Shown piece after piece: positions 55,884-64,000 of a DNA stretch of 64,000 nucleotides. The DNA comes from Spinacia oleracea (lineage: Eukaryota > Streptophyta > Magnoliopsida > Caryophyllales > Amaranthaceae). Both the position numbers and the translations under genes were made by a program. Position 1 is the first letter of the stretch; every line of letters starts with the position of its first letter. Where the stretch lies: assembly GCF_020520425.1 (NCBI RefSeq), contig NC_079492.1, positions 64,037,671-64,101,670 on the forward strand. The letters are read 5' to 3'. The notes below the pieces were generated by a model, which had not been told where the DNA came from, made no database searches, and saw only the letters and a list, made by a program, of their open reading frames with translations.

Positions 55884-55916
55884 TTCGCCTTTAGTGACTA
55901 CTGGGAGTATCTAATA

Positions 55917-56275
55917 CTCACTTCGTTCCCTTTTATTTTTTAAGTTTAGTATCATGAGCGCGATTTAACAGATAAACAGTGTGAACAAAGTTTTATTTTT
56001 TACTTAAACAATACAAATTATATTTTATAATACTTATATTTTCACTTTTATTCAAAATTTTGGGTAAATGAGTAAAAAAATTAATGTTCCAAAGGGAAAG
56101 TATTAGAGATTTAAAGGCCTAATGAATTTGATTGGTTTAAATAATTATTTGGCACGATTTTTGGCACAATATTAGGAACTTTTATGTTATAATATAAAGT
56201 AAATATTCAAAGTGTAAAGATTAAAGTCAGACACTAAAAACGGAAAATGTAAAGAATAAAAAGGGACGGAGGGAG
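55917..56275. mobile_element. Stowaway-type MITE (359 bp)
   Basis: Starts CTCACTTCGTTCCC, ends GGGACGGAGGGAG, TA at both sides (55915-55916, 56276-56277). Interior similar to 20878-21232. Confidence 0.82.
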
Positions 56276-56277
56276 TA

Positions 56278-57730
56278 CTAAAAGAAATTGGGGAATAATG
56301 TGACAAATGGTATAAATGAGATTTAATTTCAGATATTGGATACCACCCTATGAAATTTTTTCTAACTAAATTAGTTGTCATCCACAGTATATATCCAACA
56401 TGTATGTTTACTTAATAGGGTAAGTACGGGAAGGTCATCTTACAATCTATCGATTAATCCGATTATTACTACAAGTCGGTCTCTTGGTCATGAGATTAAA
56501 ACTCATGTTAAATAAGAGATGTTAAATCACATCGTTAGTTTATCTCTTCGTTTTATTTTGAGGTGTTCACAAATATGTAATTTTATTTAAGTAAATTAAG
56601 CTTATGTCCATTAAAAAAAACAAGAATATGTAATATCTTATGTCGCACAACTCATTAGTACAAATCGCAGTATATATACTGTCCATTCTTTTTTTTTTGG
56701 GGTAAGTAAAGAAAAAATATTTCCAAAAAAAACATGCATCAAAAACATCATAAGTTTATATGAGGAAGTAAAAACGGCATGCTGTGATGTTTTTGTAAAA
56801 ACATAACAACACCATTCTATGGAACAATAGTACGTATTTTAAAAAATGGTACTTTTTTTTAACGAAATATACTCTTTTTTTAAAAATAAATTGTACTTTT
56901 TTAAACGAAAGGGTACTCTCGTTTTAAAGAAATTGTACTTTTTTTAACTGAATGGTACCGCCGTTGCCCTGTTATGTGTGAGGAAACACCTCACATCCTG
57001 CCGCATCGCCGAGTTCAAGTTTCTTTACTATGTAAGTAAACTTTTTAGATAAACGGTACTACCAAACCCGAAAAAGAGATAGACAACACACAATGAATCA
57101 CCTGATCAACCCACCTCGAGTCAAACCCCGTCCTCTCCATAACCGCTTTATGCCCCACTCAACCCTATTACTACGTATAATTAATCGTTCGCCATATACA
57201 ATTTCAATGGTGTTTGACCGATCTCTCTTGACTTGGTGGTCTATCGTGAAAACTAGATCTTTGACCCAGTTGGTGGTTCCTCGAGAAGCTTGGTTTCTTT
57301 AGTTTATTTCCTGTAGTTTGTTTTTTTTTAGTTTATTTTATTTTGTATTTCTCTATATCTATTGATCTTTCCCTAAAATAGGGATACTAAAGATACGTGT
57401 ACCTTTCCTTTATTTTTAAAAAAATCTAAAATTTCAAATAAAGAGAACCCACCATTATGTAGTTTGTATTAAAACATACTACATATACTTCACAACATTA
57501 AAAAAAATAGGTTTATCAAAAATAAGTTTTTGCCATTCAACTTTAATTATGGTCAAACAAATGGACAAACAAGCAGATTTTCCTAAATATTAAATGGCTA
57601 AGATTTACAACTATTATAATGGCTATAAATTTTGTATAGCCATTGAAATAATTTCATAAAACCGCCTAAGTTTAGAAGAGAGTAAATGTTAACATCCCAT
57701 ATTCTTCCTAGCATATCCGTAAGCTAAACA
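56278..57730. other. No gene recognised; upstream of the cysteine-rich gene
   Basis: AT-rich. A TTGTACTTTTTTTAACGAAA-type sequence is repeated about four times at 56835-56960. The open frame 57093-57302 (plus) has no recognisable domain. Confidence 0.4.
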
Positions 57731-57731
57731 T

Positions 57732-57739
57732 TATAAATA
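57732..57739 (+). promoter_or_regulatory. Probable TATA box of the cysteine-rich peptide gene
   Basis: TATAAATA 76 bp before the ATG at 57815. Confidence 0.5.
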
Positions 57740-57814
57740 TTAAACCTTTTAATTTTAATATATATCACATCAACAAAATTTTAAGATAAAAGCAGAAGAA
57801 AAAAAAAAGTAAAA

Positions 57815-58584
57815 ATGACATTTAAGAATATCCGCACGTCAAAGATTTCTTTCACACTTTTGTTTGCCATGTCTCTCATCCTCTTTACCCATGCAGCTGG
57901 TATGTATCGTCGTTCTCTCTATCGAAAATTTACCAAGTACTTGTGTTCAATGAAAAATATTTATCATATACGAAGTATATATATGCATATTAAAAGAAAA
58001 TGGAAATGATTTTTCATAAAAGAGAGATTAGAGTGCTCTTCATGATTAAAAGAAAATGGAGTATATTGCATGTTTTTACGTCGGTTTGGATTTGGGATGA
58101 TCCATCACTAATCTAAGAAAGTCTAAAAATCGACAATAAATATTATACTAGTATGTCTTTGAATTAACTATGTCGTACTATATTATAGTCTTGCGAGAAG
58201 ACTATCACTATCCTAACTTCTGTGTACCTATCCTTTTAAAAAAAAAACAACTATGTCGTATGATATAATTTTTCACACCCCGTTCACGTTCGTACGTTGC
58301 CCCTTATGATGTACTTCGTATACTACATACTCGTATAGGTCTTTTGTTTTGATTTGTTCTTAAATGTTTTTTAATGCGATACAGGAATTCCGGTTATGGG
58401 ACAAGTGTCGACACAAGCGACGGGAAAAGAGACGGGGGGCTGTATTTCTTTAAACATTCCATGCACTTATAAATCCAATGATTGTAGTGCTCCATGCCAA
58501 AGAAAATTAGGCCCCATTCTCGACTTCTCTTTTTGTGTATATGGTGGACAATTTTGTGAATGTTGTTATGTTAAGAAAAATTAG
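57815..58584 (+). CDS. Defensin-like (cysteine-rich, DEFL/LCR-type) secreted peptide, two exons
   Basis: Exon 1 (57815-57899) encodes a 28-residue signal peptide with hydrophobic core FTLLFAMSLILFTHAA. A 485-bp intron (GT at 57900, AG at 58383-58384) interrupts a glycine codon. Exon 2 (58385-58584) encodes the mature part and a TAG. Total 94 residues. The mature part has eight cysteines in the order C-x6-C-x6-C-x3-C-x12-C-x6-C-x1-C-C, with GGC at the first and YGGQFCECC at the end. One signal-peptide exon plus one cysteine-rich exon is the standard layout of plant defensin-like genes, which act outside the cell in defence or in reproductive signalling. The C-x1-C-C ending departs from the usual defensin spacing, so the subfamily is unclear. 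Frame, splice sites and TATA box all agree, and nothing looks broken. Confidence 0.75.
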
Positions 58585-59203
58585 AGCCATTTTTAGAAAG
58601 TAATTCCAAACTACCATCAATTATTTAGACATAAATTTTAATTTCATGTGATGTGTCAAAATAATATATAATCACGTTTTGTTTATGATGTTTTAGCACT
58701 TTTGATTTATGCCAAATTAGTTTTTATTCTAAAGTAGTTCCAATTTAGAAGTTTTCTTACTATTATCTTTTTTAACCTTCTCATTATTTTGCGCCAGAAA
58801 GAAACTGTTCAATAAAACCATTTAGCAACAATTTTACGTGTCCCGCTTGTGCATAGTTTAAACAAAAAAAATGATTAAAATATCAAGACATTCCAAAAAT
58901 TTTATATCAAGATATTTTTAAAAAAAAATTTACATCATAGTTTAAACAAAAAATATGATTAAATTGTTCAATAAATTGGGCGGCCTGACAAGATGAGTAA
59001 GTGGGCGTGTGAGCCTGCTAAGAAAGGGGAAGGTTACTCTTCCTGGGCTTGGGCCTCAACAATAGGCTCATAATTCCCAACACAATGTTTTATATCACAA
59101 CATGAGACTATCTCCTTCTCTTCAAGCTAAAGTGTTTTATGAACAAATAAAATTACCCTAAAGTTGGGATGGGTTCATACTTCATACTTCACAGGGTCTA
59201 GGC
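58585..59203. other. 3' flank of the cysteine-rich gene; nothing else recognised
   Basis: AT-rich, with no supportable frame. Confidence 0.4.
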
Positions 59204-59387
59204 AGTGGAGAATGTAGAAATATTATTTAGTGAATTCAAATTATTAATTGAAATTTTCGGGGGGTTTCAAATGGTTAATTTTATGGAAAAACTCAAAAAA
59301 ATTTAAGTATTTGCAATAAAAATTTCAATTTTGCAAATTCAAATGGGGTCAATTGACCCCTCGCTTTACTTAGTGGCTCCACCACTG
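59204..59387. mobile_element. Small MITE-like repeat (184 bp)
   Basis: Ends CAGTGGAGAATG and TGGCTCCACCACTG form an imperfect inverted repeat (CAGTGG(W)G). Such ends occur in dispersed non-autonomous plant elements. Another fragment of this general kind (CAGTGGGCCCTAGGC) lies at 59640. Confidence 0.4.
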
Positions 59388-60244
59388 GGTCTAGGTCGGG
59401 TCATCAACTCATGCACCTCCCTATCCATAAGCTATGCTAATTGTTTTTCCACAAGCATTATGGGTAAAAGGCTAGTCTTTCAACTTCAACACAAAATTAC
59501 AACTTTGAATTCAATTATACATCGTACTAAATATTTCATGAGCAATTCAGGTTCAAAATACTTAGGTAGAACTAAACAAAACATAATGTTTAACTATTTA
59601 ATTAAAATATAAATATTTGGTAGTGTCAGTTCTGACATTCAGTGGGCCCTAGGCAAAAAAAAAATTATGGACTCCATGTATAAATAAGGACTTCAAATTT
59701 CAAAATACGCATAGAAATCTATGAATAAGCACTTTCCGCATGTGGTATTCCCTTTGATTCAGGCCCTGTTCTTTTGGACTTTATTGCAGTTCCATTCAGT
59801 TCAGTTCAGTTAAGCTTCATTCAATTCAATTCAGGTCAGTTCAAAAGAACGGATTCATCTTTCTTTGGAGTTATTTTTATTCTTGATATTGCAATAAGTA
59901 AAATTGACAATTATTACTTCAAAAGAACGGATACATCTTTCTTTGTAGTTATATATATCTATTATTATAAATTATTATTATCATTATTATTACTTAAATA
60001 TTACTATTATTATATTAATATTATATGTAATTATTGTTATTAATAAATAATTATGATTATTGTAGTTATTATTTATTATTATGAGTATGGTTATAAATGT
60101 TAACATTATTATTTTTACTATTAATATTATAATTCTTATTGATATTGCTAAATTATCACTACTACAATATTGGCATATGCGCGAGAAAAATTGCAAAATA
60201 ACGATGTAAATATTTATATATAAACATCATAAGTACAACACAAA

Positions 60245-61325
60245 TTTATTATTTATTATTTATTATTTATTATTTATTATTTATTATTTATTATTTATTA
60301 TTTATTATTTATTATTTATTATTTATTATTTATTATTTATTATTTATTATTTATTATTTATTATTTATTATTTATTATTTATTATTTATTATTTATTATT
60401 TATTATTTATTATTTATTATTTATTATTTATTATTTATTATTTATTATTTATTATTTATTATTTATTATTATTATTTATTATTTATTATTTATTATTTAT
60501 TATTTATTATTTATTATTTATTATTTATTATTTATTATTTATTATTTATTATTTATTATTTATTATTTATTATTTATTATTTATTATTTATTATTTATTA
60601 TTTATTATTTATTATTTATTATTTATTATTTATTATTTATTATTTATTATTATTATTTATTATTTATTATTTATTATTTATTATTTATTATTTATTATTT
60701 ATTATTTATTATTTATTATTTATTATTTATTATTATTATTTATTATTTATTATTTATTATTTATTATTATATTATTTATTATTTATTATTTATTATTTAT
60801 TATTTATTATTTATTATTTATTATTTATTATTTATTATTTATTATTTATTATTTATTATTTATTATTTATTATTATTATTTATTATTATTATTTATTATT
60901 ATTATTTATTATTTATTATTTATTATTTATATTTATTATTTATTATTATTATTTATTATTATTATTTATTATTTATTATTTATTATTTATTATTTATTAT
61001 TTATTATTTATTATTTATTATTTATTATTTATTATTATTACTTATTACGTATTACTGATTATTTATTACTTATTATTTATTACTTATTATTTATTACTTA
61101 TTACTTATTACTTATTATTTATTAGTTATTATTTATTATTTATTATTTATTATTTATTATTTATTATTTATTATTTATTATTATTATTTATTATTTATTA
61201 TTTATTATTTATTATTTATTATTTATTATTCATTATTTATTATTCATTGTTTTATTATTTGTTATTTATTATTTGTTATTTATTATTTCTTATTTATTAT
61301 TTCTTATTTCTTATTTCTTTTATCA
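60245..61325. repeat. Heptanucleotide array (TTATTTA)n, about 1.1 kb
   Basis: Nearly uninterrupted TTATTTA units with occasional unit losses (TTATTATTATT). A variant block (61035-61130) reads TTATTACTTATTACTTATT, and the final part degenerates to TTATTTCTTATTTC. Exact length is uncertain for assembly reasons. Confidence 0.95.
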
Positions 61326-61343
61326 TTTATCATTTATCATATA

Positions 61344-61690
61344 CTCCCTCCATTCCTTTTTGATCTTCCTGTTTCTATAAATGTCATTCCTATTTGATCT
61401 TCCTGTTTCTATTTTTGGACATGATTTTTTACCATAAATTTCCCCACCTTCCCTTATTTAATTCATTCACATTTCTCTATTCACCCACCCAACCCCACTT
61501 TTATGATTTTTATTACTTTAATAAAAATATCTTCTCTCTCCTTCATTTCTAGCTTTATTACTTTTCTTCATTTATTTATTATTTTCTCTTACACCCAATC
61601 ATTACTCTTACATCCAATCATTAAAAGATTCCATTTTCTTATTTTCCACCCCAAACACCAAATAGGAAGATCATTTAGGAATGGAGGGAG
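61344..61690. mobile_element. Stowaway-like MITE (347 bp)
   Basis: CTCCCTCCATTCCTTTTTGA at the left pairs with TCATTTAGGAATGGAGGGAG at the right, TA on both sides (61342-61343, 61691-61692). The GATCTTCCTGTTTCTAT segment near the left end is duplicated. Confidence 0.85.
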
Positions 61691-61718
61691 TAACATTTAT
61701 CATTTGTCATTTATTATA

Positions 61719-62261
61719 GGAAATTTTGGTATTTACTACCTTTAAAATACACCACTTTTGTATTTACTACCTTATGAAATTTTTATTTTAAATTACTACC
61801 TTAAACTTCCAGATTCTTTTTGTTTACTACCACTTTACAGTTTTCTCATTTTAAAATTAAGATATCTCCTTCGTTTCTTAATCGTTTAAAGTGATTCGAA
61901 GTTCATTATTTTCCTTTTTCTATAGGGATTTCATTGAGAACGTCATTTCAAAAAAAATCGTTTGATAATTCGTAACATTTTAAAATTTTAAAAATAATAT
62001 TTAATTTGTTTAAACTTTTACGAAATGTTAAAAGGTAAGATCCCTATGGAATCCTTACATATAAATGAGAAGAATGAGCTTTGAATCACTTAAAATGATT
62101 AAGAAACGAAAGAGATATCTCAATTTTAAAATAAGAAAACTGTAAAATGGTAGTGACTACAAATAAAATGGAACTTTAAGGTAGTAATTTAAAATAAAAT
62201 TTTCATAAGGTAGTAAATACAAAAGTGGTATATTTTTAAGGTAGTAAATACCAAAAAATCC
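61719..62261. mobile_element. Mutator-like MITE with terminal inverted repeats over 200 bp (543 bp)
   Basis: The left half, starting GGAAATTTTGGTATTTACTACC, is mirrored by the right half, starting (inverted) GGATTTTTTGGTATTTACTACC, for more than 200 bp. A 9-bp match TTTATTATA flanks both sides (61710-61718, 62262-62270), the size made by Mutator-like transposases. The AT-rich setting weakens the duplication evidence. Confidence 0.7.
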
Positions 62262-62375
62262 TTTATTATATATTATTTATTATTTACTATTCATTCAGTT
62301 CTATTCAATTCTGTTCAGTTCAGCTCCATTCAGTTCAGTTCAGTTCATCCAAACAAAGTTCAGAAGAACAGGGCC

Positions 62376-63240
62376 TCAATACGCTTGTTTATATTTTTAC
62401 GGTACATTTTCTTACATACTACTCCCTAGATATAAATCAGATGCACCCTTATTTGTATGCATGATGTCGTTATTAGAAAGATAGAGAATATATTTTCCCC
62501 TATCTATAGGATTCACGAAGAAAAATGTATGAATGAACTTGATCGTACATCTTGTAAGAAGAGTACGACAAGTTAATTTTTATATGACAAAATTCTTAAC
62601 ACATGCAAGTAAATTTCAGAAATGCTAATGTTTTTAAAAATTATAGGTTTCAATTTTCACCCTTTCCTCCCCCCCTCTCTCTCTCCTCGCTGCTCCACTT
62701 TCCCCACGGAGGCACCGCGACCTCCCTCGCAGCGGCCGGTGCTTTCCCCATTTCTTCTTTACTTCCGGAGGCCAAATCTCTAACGCAGTAGCAGCACCAG
62801 CACCGCAAACAGCAGCACCAACAGCACCAGCACCGCCAACAGCAGCGGCAACGCCAATCAATTTTGTGCTCACTACGTGGCTGCGTGAGAAAGACTGATG
62901 ATTCATTTGTCTTTTATACAACCTGGGTTGGCCTCTTCTCTCACTTTTACGATGTGGGATGGGTTGATTTCAACTTCTAAACTGAAATTTTGAAACTGCC
63001 TTAAATTTCTAACCGTCAATTACGGAGGTTTAGACGTTTATTGCTTTACTGCTCTTTAGTTTTAGGTATTTTGTAATTAAAATTAAATTGCTAAATTTTG
63101 GAGGATATTTTCTTCCCTTATGAGTAGATATTCTTTCCTGATTTAAAGAAGATTTTAGGTTGATGTCAAAGCAAATTTTATGGGCCCATGAAGAAGAATT
63201 TGGGCGTTAGTTTATTGCAGTCAAACAGGTTTATCAATCG
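62376..63240. other. No gene supported
   Basis: A CAGCACCAGCACCG-type repeat (62785-62855) opens frames on both strands (minus frame 62634-62921 is alanine/glycine-rich). It could be the start of an exon, but nothing confirms it. Confidence 0.35.
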
Positions 63241-63247
63241 CTAACTG

Positions 63248-63281
63248 CTGTACCCGGGTACAGCCAGCTCTGGCTGTACCC
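63248..63281. repeat. Compound palindrome (GCTGTACCCGGGTACAGC and GGGTACAGCCAG-CT-CTGGCTGTACCC)
   Basis: An 18-bp perfect palindrome overlaps a 12-bp-arm hairpin, so the stretch can fold in two ways. It borders the TTTGTTC-rich repeat to its right and probably marks the end of that repeat element. Confidence 0.75.
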
Positions 63282-63300
63282 CCCAAAAACGACACGCTCA

Positions 63301-64000
63301 TATTGTTTGTTCATTCTTGTCGACTGTTTGTTCTTTTTTATTGTACTGTTTGTTCATTCTTATTGTACTGTTTGTTCTTTCTTGTTGTACTGTTTGTTCT
63401 TTCATGTTGTTTTTTAAATTCATCATCAAATTTTCATAATTGTCGTATTTTTTGTTCTTTCTTCTGGAATTTTATGTTCTTTTTTATATTGTTTGTTCTT
63501 TCTTGTTTATTTGTTTGTTTATAATAATCATATGGTTAATGTACATAATTAAACTCTTCATTAATCTTTTATTCTTTCTTTTTGTATTGTTTGTTCTTTG
63601 AATTTTATGTTCTTTTTTATATTGTTTGTTCTTTCTTGTTTATTTGTTTGTTTATAATAATCATATGGTACGTTAATGTTCATAATTAAACTCTTCATTA
63701 ATCTTTTACTCTTTCTTCTTGTATTGTTTGTTCTTTCTTGTTGTACTGTTTGTTTTTTCTTGTTGTTTTTTAAATTCATTCATCAAACTTATTGTTGTAT
63801 TGTTTGTTCTTTCATGTTGGCTTTAAAATTCATCATAAAATTGTTCATAATTGTTGTATTGTTTGTTCTTTTTTCTGGAATTTTATGTTCTTTTTTATAT
63901 TGTTTGTTCTTTTTTGTTGAATTATTTATTTTTTCTTGTTTATTTGTTTGTTCACAATAAATATATGGTTAATGTTCATAATGAAATTTTTCACTTCATT
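63301..64000. repeat. TTGTTTGTTCTTTCTTG-type repeat DNA with about 133-bp higher-order units
   Basis: Dozens of TGTTTGTTCTTTC copies. A longer segment beginning GAATTTTATGTTCTTTTTTA recurs at 63467, 63600 and 63878; the first two are 133 bp apart and nearly identical. It continues past the window. Frames on both strands here are low-complexity. Confidence 0.75.

Larger units (their letters stand above)
52250..55902 (-). mobile_element. L1-type LINE with internal deletion
   Basis: Minus strand. A perfect 10-bp duplication GGGAGTATCT flanks it (52240-52249 and 55903-55912). The poly(A) end is the T run starting at 52250. Order from the 5' end: ORF1 with DUF4283 and zinc knuckle, the first residues of the endonuclease, then directly the zf-RVT domain and RNase H. 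About 3 kb of endonuclease and RT expected in such LINEs are missing. The target was the end of a Stowaway next to another Stowaway. Confidence 0.9.
59762..62375. mobile_element. PIF/Harbinger-type non-autonomous element, expanded (2614 bp)
   Basis: Inverted ends GGCCCTGTTCTTTTGGACTTT (left) and its near complement AAAGTTCAGAAGAACAGGGCC (right), with a 3-bp duplication TCA (59759-59761, 62376-62378). Subterminal CAGTTCAGTTCAGTT repeats lie inside both ends. The interior holds a heptanucleotide array and two other MITEs. No transposase. Confidence 0.7.

Noticed and set aside
60245-61325. CRISPR-like regular repeats
   Set aside because: Simple heptanucleotide microsatellite without spacers, in a plant genome.
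62634-62921. 95-aa Ala/Gly-rich minus-strand protein
   Set aside because: It depends on a CAGCACCAG-type simple repeat. No signal, domain or promoter supports it.

Overview
The window is a stretch of plant nuclear genome, almost certainly a dicot. Nearly all of it is transposable elements nested in one another. Three signs point to a plant: Ty1/copia and Ty3/gypsy retrotransposons with plant-type primer sites, Stowaway, CACTA, hAT, Harbinger and Mutator-like DNA elements, and two small spliced or signal-peptide genes of plant type. I cannot fix the species from the sequence. A Caryophyllales genome is only a guess.

Nest 1 (1 to about 18.5 kb). A decayed minus-strand copia element (copia A) fills 1-481 and 13415 to about 18529. 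A 12.9-kb CACTA-type DNA transposon (482-13414) sits inside it. The CACTA has no recognisable transposase, but it carries minus-strand pieces of host genes: the first exon of a YABBY transcription factor, the last exon of an SKP1-like protein, and several unrecognised exon-like blocks. A plus-strand copia element (copia B, 4639-10622, target duplication GTATC) is inserted in the CACTA.

Intermediate region (18.5 to 25.5 kb). It holds a hAT-like element with a hAT MITE inside it, a Stowaway MITE, a 60-codon gene for a probable secreted peptide (22247-22429, minus strand), a SINE-like repeat, several tandem arrays, and an LTR/primer-site remnant resembling an Ogre/Athila element.

Nest 2 (25.5 to 50.8 kb). 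A dead minus-strand Ty3/gypsy element with two RNase H domains (gypsy E) is split by a minus-strand copia element (copia C, 28640-47814, target duplication TTATC). Copia C has two LTRs of equal length and few visible differences around a badly decayed interior. Copia C is itself split by a gypsy-like element without pol (element D, 38117-46881, target duplication AAATA, LTRs of about 2.84 kb). The order of events is therefore E, then C, then D. The long 5' leaders of copia A and copia C share colinear hairpins whose stems differ by compensating base changes. I regard this as the strongest candidate for an undescribed functional signal in the window.

Right part (50.8 to 64 kb). It contains a Stowaway inside a Stowaway, a minus-strand L1-type LINE with a 10-bp target duplication and a deleted endonuclease/RT core, another Stowaway, a two-exon cysteine-rich (defensin-like) gene at 57815-58584, and a 2.6-kb PIF/Harbinger-type element swollen by about 1.1 kb of a heptanucleotide array and by two further MITEs. 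The end of the window is TTTGTTC-rich repeat DNA. Only the two small peptide genes look like intact host genes.
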